Assembly (NCBI GenBank): GCA_902782465.1
Contig: CACZNH010000018.1
Span: 1 to 60,245, forward strand
DNA from: an uncultured Bacteroidales bacterium
GTDB lineage: Bacteria > Bacteroidota > Bacteroidia > Bacteroidales > Muribaculaceae
DNA length: 60,245 nt
Direction: 5' to 3'
Made by a program: the position numbers and the translations under genes. Positions 35,252 through 43,895 of the stretch are shown here, piece by piece. Within the stretch, counting starts at the first letter, position 1. Every line of letters starts with the position of its first letter. The notes below the pieces were generated by a model. It saw nothing but the letters and a program-made list of their open reading frames with translations. It did not search any database and was not told where the DNA came from.

Positions 35252-35275
35252 CAACAATTAATGACCATATAAACT

Positions 35276-36118
35276 ATGAAGAGGAAAGAAACGCCCGCCA
35301 AGCGGGGACAGATGATACTCTACCTGGCGCTGCTCGCCATAGTGGTGGGTTTCATGGTGGCGCTGAGCATGTGCGACAAGCCCGTGGATCAGCCCAGTAC
35401 GAAGCCCAGCGGCGGCGACACGCTGGACATTGCCATCGAGTACTCGCCGGTGACCTATTACACCTATGACGACACGCTGGGCGGCTATAACTATGACCTG
35501 CTGCGCCTGATTTCGCGCAACACGGGGCGCCCGATGAAGTTCCATCCCATGGTGACGCTCGAGAAGGCGCTGGCAGGACTCGAAGACGGCCGCTTTGACG
35601 TGGTGGTGGCACAGTATCCCATGACCGCCGGCGACACGGCCCGCTATGCCTTCACGCAGCCCATCTACATCGACCAGCAGGTGCTCGTGCAGCGCCGCGG
35701 CAGCAACGCCATCCACTCGCAGCTGGACCTGGCGGGTGACACGGTGTGGACGGTCAAGGGGTCACCCATGACACAACGCATCGCCAGCTTGAGCCGCGAA
35801 ATCGGCGACACCATCTATGTCCACGTGGATGAGCTGTACGGCCCCGAGCAGCTGATGATGATGGTGTCGGAAGGCGAAATCCGCTATGCCATCGTGAACC
35901 GTTCCATCGCCCGTGCCATGGCAGCCAAACTGCCAAACCTGGACCGCTCGGTCGCCATCAGCCTGTCACAGTTCCAATCGTGGATTGTGTCTAAAAATCG
36001 CCAAGGCCTGTGCGACAGTTTGAACCTGTGGCACAACCAGGTGAAGCGTGACACGACCGCCTATCTGGAGCTGCAACGTCGCTACTTTGGCGGCACCTTC
36101 CCCACCTTGGCACGATAA
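35276..36118 (+). CDS. Periplasmic solute-binding (family 3/MltF-type) lipoprotein-like protein
   Basis: 280 residues. N-terminal membrane segment (about 12-32) ending ALSMC, which may be a lipoprotein site or an uncleaved anchor. The rest is a two-lobed family 3 solute-binding domain: DIAIEYSPVTYYTYDDTLGGYNYDLL, then GRFDVVVAQYPMTAGDTARYAFTQPIY. No lytic-transglycosylase domain follows, unlike full MltF. No permease or ATPase gene is adjacent, so it may sense rather than import its ligand. It starts 24 nt after the regulator gene; base composition returns to the G+C-rich level here. Confidence 0.75.
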   Translation: MKRKETPAKRGQMILYLALLAIVVGFMVALSMCDKPVDQPSTKPSGGDTLDIAIEYSPVTYYTYDDTLGGYNYDLLRLISRNTGRPMKFHPMVTLEKALAGLEDGRFDVVVAQYPMTAGDTARYAFTQPIYIDQQVLVQRRGSNAIHSQLDLAGDTVWTVKGSPMTQRIASLSREIGDTIYVHVDELYGPEQLMMMVSEGEIRYAIVNRSIARAMAAKLPNLDRSVAISLSQFQSWIVSKNRQGLCDSLNLWHNQVKRDTTAYLELQRRYFGGTFPTLAR

Positions 36119-36125
36119 TTTGATA

Positions 36126-36183
36126 TTATCGGCGGCACCTCAGCCATTGATGCGAGCATCATGGCCTTCGGTTGGCACGATAA
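36126..36183 (+). repeat. Structured intergenic element, copy 4
   Basis: Outer stem TTATCG (36126-36131) / CGATAA (36178-36183), block GGCGGCACCTCAGC, inner hairpin CCATTGATGC-GA-GCATCATGG, block CCTTCGGTTGGCAC. The blocks match copy 2 almost base for base, while both stems have entirely different but complementary sequence. It lies 8 nt after a stop codon and upstream of the co-oriented gene at 36270. Confidence 0.65.
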
Positions 36184-36269
36184 TTGTTGTAATTTTTACT
36201 CCTGGTTGGCTCCTGCCAACATTCAAGTCCAAGGTCTAACATCTATAGTCTAAAAACACCCTATATAAA

Positions 36270-37949
36270 ATGCGCATCAGGAAGAAAAACAACTCGGTAA
36301 AAGCCGCTTTAGAAAAGTTTCTCAAGGACAATCACTGCACCTACAAGGTCAGTTCGGAAGATAACGGCGCCACGACATTCGGCTTTGAATTCCAAGCCGG
36401 CAACTTCATCGCCACCGTACGCAGCCAGGACGACTGCGTGGAGGTGACCTTCCCCGTCATTGCCACCGCCCCCATGACGCAGCTGGCACTGGTGAGGGCC
36501 AAGTGCAACGACCGCAACAACAGCAACATCCTGTTCAAGTTCACCTATACGATTGACCACGAAGCGGGCGAGGTGCAGGTTCACCTGTCATTCTTCAACA
36601 ACCAGTTTGATGCCGAAAACTTTATCCATGAGCTCAAGGCTGCGTTCCACTTCCAGCGGGAGTGGCTGCGTGACTTTGACGAGGCTGTTTCCATCAGCAA
36701 GGACTATGACAGCGCCGACCTGGAGAGCGAGGTTTACAAGCATCACCGCGAGATGTTCCTGTTGCGCCGTCAGGAAATCAGGCACCAGATGGGTCCCGAA
36801 GTCGCCAACATCGCTGCCGGCACCGGAGCTTTGCCCTTATGGCAGTTGCTGGACACCGTCTGTCCCCTGCCCCAGACCCTGTTGCTGTTCATGACGGTGA
36901 ATACCGTGGGCGGACAACAGCGCATCGAGGAGACTGATGCCATACGCAATTTCGACCTGCGCAATGCCCTGGTCGAGGGTGAAGGCAAAGAGGCCAGGCT
37001 GACGCGCGACTATGCCGTGCTGGACCTTCACTACAAGCAGGGCCGTGACGACAAACCCATCATGGCGACTATCGCCATCACTGCCGAGGGTGAGGACGAG
37101 CACTGCATCTACAGCCGTGTGACCATCACTGTGCCGCCGCGCAACGCCAGCCGCATGAGTTCGCTGAGCAACGAGGATCGCAAGCCCTTCAGCGTGAGTG
37201 TGCTCATCGCTCTGGACCGCAGCGACGACAAGCAGCGCCAACAGGAGTTTGAATATATGTGGAGTGACGCCCAGCTCAAAATCAAGAACGGCGAGCAGGA
37301 CGGCATGACCGAGGAGCAGGAACTGCTGAGCCAAGTCAATATTGCCGACGTTGCCTACAACCTGTACTGGGGCCAGCAGTATTTCATGGCCGGCAGGTTC
37401 TATGAGGCCATCCTGCATTTGGAAAACGTGTTCTACAGCTTCCGCGAGAACTTCTTTGAGATGACCGACGAGCACAAACGCGTGTTCATGGAAACCGCCT
37501 ACAAGCTGGGCTTCAGCTACAATGAGTTGGGACTGTACAAGCAGGCATTCTTCTTCCTGGACCTTATGGCCAGCGACGGCAACATCCGCCACACGATGGA
37601 GCTGGTCAACGCCATGGCCAACGGCAAGGACCTGCGACTGTTCAGCTACACCGAGGAGGTGATGAACGAAGTGAAGCGCAACTTCAACGAGGACGATGAA
37701 CTGCCCGAGAACATCAAGGACTTCATCAACTTCCTGCGCCGTCGCCGCGGCTATGCCTTCATCGACTTCAACCAGCTCGACAAGGCCGAGAAAATCTTCA
37801 CCCAGATGCTGGACGAGGAGGACAATGCCGACTATGCCATCAACGAACTGGCCTATATCAAAAAGCTGCGTCAGCAGCGCGGCGAGAAGCAACCCGAGCA
37901 AGACAACGAATATCCTTACATCGGCCCCACCGACGCCCCCCCATTCTAA
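36270..37949 (+). CDS. Conserved hypothetical protein with YbjN-like N-terminus and TPR repeats
   Basis: 559 residues, no signal peptide, probably cytoplasmic. Residues 1-125 look like a YbjN/type III chaperone-type alpha-beta domain (FEFQAGNFIATVRSQDDCVEVTFP). The middle is beta-rich, and residues about 360-540 contain TPR-like helices (YNLYWGQQYFMAGRFYEAILHLE). Proteins of this kind occur widely in Bacteroidales, but I know no assigned function. Strongly biased G+C-rich codon use suggests a core, expressed gene. Ends before a long two-way terminator. Confidence 0.72.
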   Translation: MRIRKKNNSVKAALEKFLKDNHCTYKVSSEDNGATTFGFEFQAGNFIATVRSQDDCVEVTFPVIATAPMTQLALVRAKCNDRNNSNILFKFTYTIDHEAGEVQVHLSFFNNQFDAENFIHELKAAFHFQREWLRDFDEAVSISKDYDSADLESEVYKHHREMFLLRRQEIRHQMGPEVANIAAGTGALPLWQLLDTVCPLPQTLLLFMTVNTVGGQQRIEETDAIRNFDLRNALVEGEGKEARLTRDYAVLDLHYKQGRDDKPIMATIAITAEGEDEHCIYSRVTITVPPRNASRMSSLSNEDRKPFSVSVLIALDRSDDKQRQQEFEYMWSDAQLKIKNGEQDGMTEEQELLSQVNIADVAYNLYWGQQYFMAGRFYEAILHLENVFYSFRENFFEMTDEHKRVFMETAYKLGFSYNELGLYKQAFFFLDLMASDGNIRHTMELVNAMANGKDLRLFSYTEEVMNEVKRNFNEDDELPENIKDFINFLRRRRGYAFIDFNQLDKAEKIFTQMLDEEDNADYAINELAYIKKLRQQRGEKQPEQDNEYPYIGPTDAPPF

Positions 37950-37970
37950 CAACAAGCCGACCTACCCAAA

Positions 37971-38047
37971 AAGGAAAACAATAAGTACAATAAATACAAA
38001 TATCTGATTCACAACAGATTGTATTTATTGTACTTATTGTTTTCCTT
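37971..38047. terminator. Long two-way terminator between convergent genes
   Basis: Perfect 29-bp arms (37971-37999 and 38019-38047, beginning AAGGAAAACAATAAGTACAA) with an extra 5-bp inner stem ATCTG/CAGAT. A-rich on the left and T-rich on the right, so RNA from either strand would end in a hairpin with U-rich 3' arm. Unusually long and low in G+C for a terminator. Confidence 0.65.
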
Positions 38048-38074
38048 ATATCTTGTTATGTGTAATTGGAAGTT

Positions 38075-38986
38075 TTAGGGCTTGTGAAGGGCGGTGCCGA
38101 AGTAGCGGGGGATGGGCGTCTCGAAATATAACGGCTCGCCCGTCACGGGATGATGGAAGGCGAGACGGAAGGCATGCAGGCACATGCGGGTGCCGGGGTC
38201 ATCCTGGCGGCCATACTTGCCGTCACCCACCACGGGGTGACCGATGACGGCCATGTGGACGCGAATCTGGTTCTTGCGGCCTGTCAACAGGTGCAGATAG
38301 AGCAACGCACGCTCCTTGGCCTGCTCCACGAGTTCCCACTCGGTCGACGCCCACTTGCCGCCGTCATCGACGGGGCTGCTCACAACGACCATGCGGTCGG
38401 TATCATGCAGCCAACTCTCGACCTTGCCCTGCGGCTCTTCCATGACGCCCTCGACCACGGCAACATAGCGGCGGTCGATGATGGTGGAGTGCCAGTCCGC
38501 TGTCATCTGCTGCTGCACCTCTACGCTCTTGGCATAGACCATGAGGCCCGACGTACGGGCATCCAAGCGATGCACCACATGGGCAGTGCAGCGCTGATGG
38601 GTCTCGGTGAAATGACGGTCGAGCATCGTTTTCATGTTCAGGCTGCCAGCACCCACGGGCATTGACAGCACACCCTGCTGCTTATCCACCACGACCACCC
38701 ACTGGTCCTCATAGACGATGTTGTAATGGGGATTGCGTGTTGACGACGGTTGGGCATGACGACGGATTTTCACGATGCTGCCCTCGTCCAGGGGGTAGTC
38801 CACATGGGTCTGGATATGGTCATCCACAGTGACTCCACCATGAGCCAGGATGGATTTGGCCTTGTTGCGGCTGATGCCGTCGAGGGTCTGCATGACAAAT
38901 TCAAGCAGTTTGCTGGGCTGCTTCACCTCGCGGACGAGCGCTTTGTCGTCGTTGCGGGGCACGCGGTGGTCGTGACGTCGGGGCAT
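38075..38986 (-). CDS. RluA-family pseudouridine synthase with S4 domain
   Basis: 303 residues. N-terminal S4 RNA-binding domain (about 24-80), then the catalytic domain with HRLDARTSG, the active-site Asp being D142, and GRKNQIRVHMA near the C-terminus. It converts uridine to pseudouridine in rRNA and/or tRNA; the RluD-like S4 plus RluA layout points to large-subunit rRNA, but the exact site is not determined. Complete. It starts from its own region and reads toward the two-way terminator. Confidence 0.9.
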   Translation of the reverse strand: MPRRHDHRVPRNDDKALVREVKQPSKLLEFVMQTLDGISRNKAKSILAHGGVTVDDHIQTHVDYPLDEGSIVKIRRHAQPSSTRNPHYNIVYEDQWVVVVDKQQGVLSMPVGAGSLNMKTMLDRHFTETHQRCTAHVVHRLDARTSGLMVYAKSVEVQQQMTADWHSTIIDRRYVAVVEGVMEEPQGKVESWLHDTDRMVVVSSPVDDGGKWASTEWELVEQAKERALLYLHLLTGRKNQIRVHMAVIGHPVVGDGKYGRQDDPGTRMCLHAFRLAFHHPVTGEPLYFETPIPRYFGTALHKP

Positions 38987-39045
38987 TATAATTCAGATAA
39001 TAAATAGTAGTTTATAGATAATAACTAATCAATCGGCCGTTTTCC

Positions 39046-40221
39046 TTAATCGAAGATGTGACGCAGGCGGGAGAAGATGCGGCTCTTATCGCCCTCGCTG
39101 GGCTTGACGTGCTCACCCGCGTTCTGCAACATGGTGATGGCCTCTTTCTCTTTCTCATTCAACTTCTCGGGCATATAGACCATGACGTTGATGAGCAGGT
39201 CGCCCGTGCCATATCGTTCAGGCGAAGGCAGACCCTTGCCACGCAGGCGAAGGATGCTGCCCGGCTGGGTGCCCGGCTTGATGGTGACACGCGCCTTGCC
39301 ATCGACGGTAGGCACTTCCACCTTGCCGCCGAGCACTGCCGTGGGGATATCGAGCATGAGGTTATAGATGAGGTCGTTGCCGTCGCGTGTGAGCTGGGCA
39401 TCGCGCACTTCCTCGATAACCACGAGCAGGTCGCCAGGCACACCGCCACCGGGGGCGTCATTGCCTTGACGTCCCATGCGCAGGGTCATGCCGTCGGCAA
39501 CACCAGCGGGGATGCTGATGCTCACCACTTCCTCCTTGCGTACAAGTCCCTTGCCGCTGCAATGCGGGCAGGTCTCCTTGATGCGCTTGCCGCTGCCACC
39601 ACAGGTGTGGCACACGCTCTGAGACTGCATGGTGCCGAACATCGTGCGCTGCATGCGCACCTCAACACCGCTACCGTGGCAGGTGGGACAGGTCTCGAGG
39701 GCAGTGCCGTTCTTGGCACCGGTGCCGTGGCAATGTTCGCAGGACTTCATGCGAGGAATGCGCAGCTTCTTCTCGGTGCCCTTGGCAATCTCGCTGAGGT
39801 TCATCTTGACACGGACACGCAGGTCAGTGCCACGGTTCACGCGTTGGGACTGACCGCCGCCACCGCCTCCAAAGAAGTCACCGAAACCGCCAAAGCCGCC
39901 GAAGCCACCGAACAGGTCACCGAACTGGCGCAGGATGTCTTCCATCGACATGCCGCCGCCATAGCCACCGCTACCCATCTGCTCGCCATCAAAACCAAAC
40001 TGGTCATAGCGGGCGCGCTTTTCAGGGTCGCTGAGGACATTATAGGCCTCGGCAGCCTCCTTGAATTTCTCCTCGGCAGCCTTCTTCTCGGCATCGCTCT
40101 TGCCTTGCTGCTTGTCAGGGTGATACTGGATAGCCAGTTTGCGATAAGCCTTCTTCAGGTCATCGGCAGTGGCCTTCTTATCCACCCCAAGCACCTCGTA
40201 GTAATCTCTTTTCTGAGCCAT
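39046..40221 (-). CDS. dnaJ: Chaperone DnaJ
   Basis: 391 residues, type I J-protein. J domain 1-70 with HPD at 34-36, a glycine/phenylalanine-rich linker (about 75-125), four CxxCxGxG zinc repeats ([32 protein letters not shown]) and the C-terminal substrate-binding domains. It hands unfolded proteins to DnaK and stimulates its ATPase. It follows grpE by 62 nt on the same strand; dnaK is not in this window. No CIRCE or other obvious heat-shock operator was found upstream of grpE. Confidence 0.97.
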   Translation of the reverse strand: MAQKRDYYEVLGVDKKATADDLKKAYRKLAIQYHPDKQQGKSDAEKKAAEEKFKEAAEAYNVLSDPEKRARYDQFGFDGEQMGSGGYGGGMSMEDILRQFGDLFGGFGGFGGFGDFFGGGGGGQSQRVNRGTDLRVRVKMNLSEIAKGTEKKLRIPRMKSCEHCHGTGAKNGTALETCPTCHGSGVEVRMQRTMFGTMQSQSVCHTCGGSGKRIKETCPHCSGKGLVRKEEVVSISIPAGVADGMTLRMGRQGNDAPGGGVPGDLLVVIEEVRDAQLTRDGNDLIYNLMLDIPTAVLGGKVEVPTVDGKARVTIKPGTQPGSILRLRGKGLPSPERYGTGDLLINVMVYMPEKLNEKEKEAITMLQNAGEHVKPSEGDKSRIFSRLRHIFD

Positions 40222-40283
40222 TTTATCTTGAAATCTCTCTTTTTTCTAATCACTAATCATACATCAGCGCAAATTGCGCTCTA

Positions 40284-40856
40284 TCAACTGCCGACAACCA
40301 CCTTGGCGTGGCGCAGCACCTTGTCGTTAATCATGTAACCCTTGATGGTCGTGTCGATGACCTTGCCCTTCATCGAGGGGTCGGGAGCGGGGAACATGGT
40401 CACCGCCTCGTGCACATCGGTATCAAAGTCCTTACCTGTCGAGTCTATCGCCTTTACATGCTGGCTCTCGAGGTATTTCACAAATTTATTGTAGATGAGG
40501 TCAACGCCCTCCTTGAGGCTGTCGATATCACCGCCCTTGCTGATGGCGTCCAGGGCACGCTCCAGGTCATCGACAACGGGCAGGAGTTCGCGCATGGCAC
40601 TCTCGGCACCGTTCTTGATGAGGTCGGCTTTCTCCTTGAGGGTGCGCTTGCGGAAGTTCTCAAATTCTGCCATCAGGAACAGATATTCATTCTTCTCGTG
40701 CTCCAGTGCAGCTTCCAGGTCAGCAATCTTCTTGTCGGCATCGGAGGTTTCCTCGGCTACCTGCTTCTGGTTCTGCTGCACGTTCTCCTCATTGAGTGCC
40801 TGGTCCTGTGCGGCCTTGGCCTCTTCGTTTTGATTCTTTTTGTTCTTTTTTGACAT
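40284..40856 (-). CDS. grpE: Nucleotide exchange factor GrpE
   Basis: 190 residues. An acidic/glutamine-rich N-terminus, a long coiled coil (about 38-95), then the beta domain with VVDDLERAL and the signature GYMINDKVLRHAKVVV at the end. It releases ADP from DnaK. It forms an operon with dnaJ. Complete, normal length for Bacteroidota. Confidence 0.95.
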   Translation of the reverse strand: MSKKNKKNQNEEAKAAQDQALNEENVQQNQKQVAEETSDADKKIADLEAALEHEKNEYLFLMAEFENFRKRTLKEKADLIKNGAESAMRELLPVVDDLERALDAISKGGDIDSLKEGVDLIYNKFVKYLESQHVKAIDSTGKDFDTDVHEAVTMFPAPDPSMKGKVIDTTIKGYMINDKVLRHAKVVVGS

Positions 40857-40986
40857 ATTCGTTGTTGTGTTTATATTCTATATTATAATAACTTGATTTA
40901 GCGCTACAAAAACCAGTCCAACACACCGCCAGCCTGCTAAAAAGCGGCAAACGGTGTAATTCACGGTTTTTTATAGCTACTAGAAA

Positions 40987-41802
40987 CTACAGGGGAAGGA
41001 CAAAGGTGGCGTAATCGGCAAAAGTGTCAGCCGTGGCTTCTGCCAGTTTGTCACTATCAAAAATACCGAAAATCGTCGAGCCCGAACCCGACATGGCGGC
41101 ATATTGGGCTCCCGCATCCAGCAGGCGCGACTTGATGAGCCACAACTGCGGCAGGGCAGAGAAAACACTCGGCTCAAAATCATTGACAAGCAGACCATCC
41201 CAAGCATGTACAGGAAGGGCAACCACTTGAGCCGGATTCATAGTGGACGGTGCGGGGACAACGCGGCTATAAGCCGTGCGGGTATCCACGCCCACGGAGG
41301 GCTTCACCAGCAACAGTGTCTTGCCCTTGAGGTTGACATCCACCGGCGACAGCACGTCGCCGATGCCCGTTGCCATCATGGGACGGTTGTAGATGAAAAA
41401 GGCGCAGTCGGCCCCCAACGTGGCAGCCATCGCCGCCAAGTCGGCATCGGCAATGCCCAGGCCAAACATCGTGTTAAGCATCATCAACGCATGGGCGGCA
41501 TCGCTTGAGCCCCCGCCCAGTCCAGCCCCGTCGGGGATGTGCTTGTACAGGTACATCGCCACAGGCGGCAAGTCGTAGCGCTCCTGCAGCAGTCGATAGG
41601 CCTTCATGACCAGATTTTTCTCGGGAGGGCAATCCACCGTGTTGCCATAGCAGGTGAGACTCACCTCGTCGGCAGGGACGATTTCCAGCACGTCGGTGAG
41701 CGGGATGGGGAAAAACACGGTTTCAAGGTTGTGGTAACCGTCGGCACGACGCTCCACAATGTTCAGACCCAGGTTGATTTTTGCGTTAGGGAAGGTTATC
41801 AT
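40987..41802 (-). CDS. ispE: 4-diphosphocytidyl-2-C-methyl-D-erythritol kinase
   Basis: 271 residues from the ATG at 41802 (MITFPNAKINLGL), the usual start of this family; the open frame extends 36 residues upstream into the cls stop region and is not needed. GHMP-kinase features: AKINLGLNI at the N-terminus, ATP loop PDGAGLGGGSSDAA, and a C-terminal SGSGSTIFGIF. It phosphorylates CDP-methylerythritol in the MEP isoprenoid pathway, feeding quinone and undecaprenyl phosphate synthesis. It lies 14 nt after cls, so both are probably transcribed together. Confidence 0.93.
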   Translation of the reverse strand: MITFPNAKINLGLNIVERRADGYHNLETVFFPIPLTDVLEIVPADEVSLTCYGNTVDCPPEKNLVMKAYRLLQERYDLPPVAMYLYKHIPDGAGLGGGSSDAAHALMMLNTMFGLGIADADLAAMAATLGADCAFFIYNRPMMATGIGDVLSPVDVNLKGKTLLLVKPSVGVDTRTAYSRVVPAPSTMNPAQVVALPVHAWDGLLVNDFEPSVFSALPQLWLIKSRLLDAGAQYAAMSGSGSTIFGIFDSDKLAEATADTFADYATFVLPL

Positions 41803-41816
41803 CTCGTTGAATGGTA

Positions 41817-43265
41817 TCACAGGATGGGACTGAGCAACCGCAGTACCGACTCCAGCGCTTTCTGCATCAATGGGCGCTGTTTCCATTTGCCCATGCTCAG
41901 CCGCGTGCATTGCTCCATGTCAGCCTCAAATATGGCTCGCATCCTGCTGTTAAAATCCTTGTTGTAAACCAGCACGTTGAACTCAAAGTTATGCTCAAAG
42001 CTGCGGAAGTCAAAATTAGTCGAGCCCGTGGTGACGAACTCGTCATCGACAATGACCACCTTGGCATGCATCACCGTCGGCTCATAGAGATATACCTTGA
42101 TGCCTGACAACAGGCACTCCTTGATATAGGAACCGGTGGCCAGGCGCAGCATCTCGGAATCAAGTTTGCGCGGAATCATCAGGCGCACGTCCACACCCGA
42201 CAACGCAACGCTCTCCAGCGCCTTGAGCAGGGCATCGCTCGGCAGGAAATAGGGTGTCTGGACATAGACGCGGTGCTTGGCCTGGGTGATGGCCTTGAAG
42301 AACACCACCGAGATGTTGTTCCAGCGGCTGGTGGGGCCACTGCCCATCATCTGCATAACCAGGTCAACCTTTTCAGGGTTGCCCTTATAGCGCATCGATG
42401 GCGAGTTGAGCAGCTTGCTCGTTGTGAAATACCAGTCGATGGCAAACGAGTACTGTAGTGCTGTCACAGCCTCGCCTGTCACCCGCAGGTGGGTGTCACG
42501 CCATGCGCTCCACTCCTTGTCCCCAGTGACATAGCGGTCAGCAATATTCATGCCGCCAACGTAACCCACCTGGCCATCGATGACGACAATCTTGCGGTGA
42601 TTACGCCAATTGACACGGAAGGCGAACGTGGCCAGCGAGAGCTCAAGGAAGGCGTGCACCTCGATGCCGGCATTGCGCATCTGCTTGAGCAGGCGCGAAG
42701 ACATATAGAACGAGCCCACATAGTCATAGAGCACACGCACCTGCACACCCTCGCGCGCCTTCTCAATCAACAGGTTAAGGAGGTCGGTGCCCACGTCATC
42801 GTTCTCGATGATGAAGTACTGTACATGAATATGGTCGGTGGCCGAAGCGATGTCGCGCTTGAGAGACTCAAACTTGTCAACGCCGGTAGTGAAAACGTCA
42901 ACATCGTTGCCCACGAACAGGTGGGGACCCGTTAACTTGTTGACCAGGTTAATCAGTTGTTGCGACTCAACGGATAATCCCTCGCTCACCTGAGTGGGAT
43001 AGGAAGAATCGTTCATGCGGCGCAATTCCCTAAGGGCTGAGCGTGAAATCAGACTCATACCCTTGAGGCTGCGCCCGAAAATCAGGTATATCACCAAGCC
43101 GATTACAGGCAACAAGACCAGCACGAGCACCCATGCCATCGACTTGACAGGGTTGCGGTTCTCGCTCAGCACCACGACAATCACTGCAAGCACAGTGAGG
43201 AAATACAACACCAACAGGATGTTGTAAACCAGATTGGCATATGGGAACAACTCAGCAAGAAACAT
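41817..43265 (-). CDS. cls: Cardiolipin synthase (phospholipase D superfamily)
   Basis: 482 residues from the ATG at 43265 (MFLAELFPYANLVY). Two N-terminal membrane helices (about 8-32 and 40-58), then two phospholipase-D motifs, HRKIVVIDGQVGYVGG and HAKVVIVDDEFVTTGS, each with H, K and D. It joins two phosphatidyl groups to make cardiolipin at the inner membrane. The 20 residues upstream of the chosen start lack the expected hydrophobic start and are left out. Followed by ispE. Confidence 0.93.
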   Translation of the reverse strand: MFLAELFPYANLVYNILLVLYFLTVLAVIVVVLSENRNPVKSMAWVLVLVLLPVIGLVIYLIFGRSLKGMSLISRSALRELRRMNDSSYPTQVSEGLSVESQQLINLVNKLTGPHLFVGNDVDVFTTGVDKFESLKRDIASATDHIHVQYFIIENDDVGTDLLNLLIEKAREGVQVRVLYDYVGSFYMSSRLLKQMRNAGIEVHAFLELSLATFAFRVNWRNHRKIVVIDGQVGYVGGMNIADRYVTGDKEWSAWRDTHLRVTGEAVTALQYSFAIDWYFTTSKLLNSPSMRYKGNPEKVDLVMQMMGSGPTSRWNNISVVFFKAITQAKHRVYVQTPYFLPSDALLKALESVALSGVDVRLMIPRKLDSEMLRLATGSYIKECLLSGIKVYLYEPTVMHAKVVIVDDEFVTTGSTNFDFRSFEHNFEFNVLVYNKDFNSRMRAIFEADMEQCTRLSMGKWKQRPLMQKALESVLRLLSPIL

Positions 43266-43373
43266 GGTGTCTCGGTATGGCTCTGCTTGCTTTAAAAACA
43301 ACGGACGTGACCATGCCACGCCCATTTCTACATATCATATCTACCCGTCAGTGACGGGAAACGCATCCTGTTA

Positions 43374-43685
43374 TCAACGCACCACCACCTTGCGTGACCA
43401 CTGGTTGCCACAACGCACGATATAGAACCCTTTAGGGAACTCCACCGACACGCGCTGTTCAGCGCTCACACGCACCACCTTAATCAGCTGGCCCGTGATG
43501 GAATAGACATTGAAAACGGCGTCATTGTTACCAGAAGTGAAGTAGATGCGTCCCTCACCACCCTGCACGGCAGGTCCTGTCACAGCGGTCTCAACACGCT
43601 GCGGCAAGAAGTTGTCGGGCGACGGTACCGCTTGTACCGCACCCATCGCCAACAGGCAGACAACTATGTAGAGTAAACGTTTCAT
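43374..43685 (-). CDS. Tiny secreted protein made almost only of a signal peptide and a type IX-like sorting tail
   Basis: 103 residues: signal peptide (MKRLLYIVVCLLAMGAVQA), about 20 residues of linker, then a 65-residue domain FNVYSITGQLIKVV...VEFPKGFYIVRCGNQWSRKVVV of the type that forms the sorting tail of much larger T9SS cargo (DUF6383-like). There is no room for a passenger domain. It has its own well-formed promoter and structured element, so it is unlikely to be a mere gene fragment. It could be a remnant, an anchor partner, or a decoy for the sortase; none is shown. Confidence 0.72.
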   Translation of the reverse strand: MKRLLYIVVCLLAMGAVQAVPSPDNFLPQRVETAVTGPAVQGGEGRIYFTSGNNDAVFNVYSITGQLIKVVRVSAEQRVSVEFPKGFYIVRCGNQWSRKVVVR

Positions 43686-43713
43686 CTCACGTCTTCATTG
43701 GGCTTCAATCTGC

Positions 43714-43743
43714 AAAGGTAGTGCAATCCGAACACAATGCCAA
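43714..43743 (-). promoter_or_regulatory. Promoter of the tiny sorting-tail protein gene
   Basis: Minus strand: TTG at 43743-43741, a 19-nt spacer, TACCTTTG at 43721-43714. Leader about 22 nt. It is embedded in structured element copy 5. Confidence 0.62.
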
Positions 43744-43779
43744 ATTTATTTGAGCATTGTTGAGGTGCAGCCTATCCTT
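43715..43779 (-). repeat. Structured intergenic element, copy 5
   Basis: On the minus strand: outer stem AAGGATA / TACCTT (one bulge), block GGCTGCACCTCA, inner stem ACAATGC / GCATTGT extended by AAAT/ATTT, block TTCGGATTGCAC, then the -7 box as 3' arm. Very similar in plan to copy 1. Confidence 0.6.
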
Positions 43780-43895
43780 AGCCATCGGCAAAATTACAAA
43801 CACTCTTGTATATTGACAAGCATTTTGCGCCATTTTTCACTTTATTTAGACTAACAATGAGTCTCAAGGTTTAACCTGACGCAGTTGCAAAACGG

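Noticed and set aside
40860-40986. CIRCE-type or other heat-shock operator upstream of grpE
   Set aside because: No TTAGCACTC-N9-GAGTGCTAA-type repeat and no clean promoter box; only a weak ACACCG/CGGTGT hairpin after ispE.
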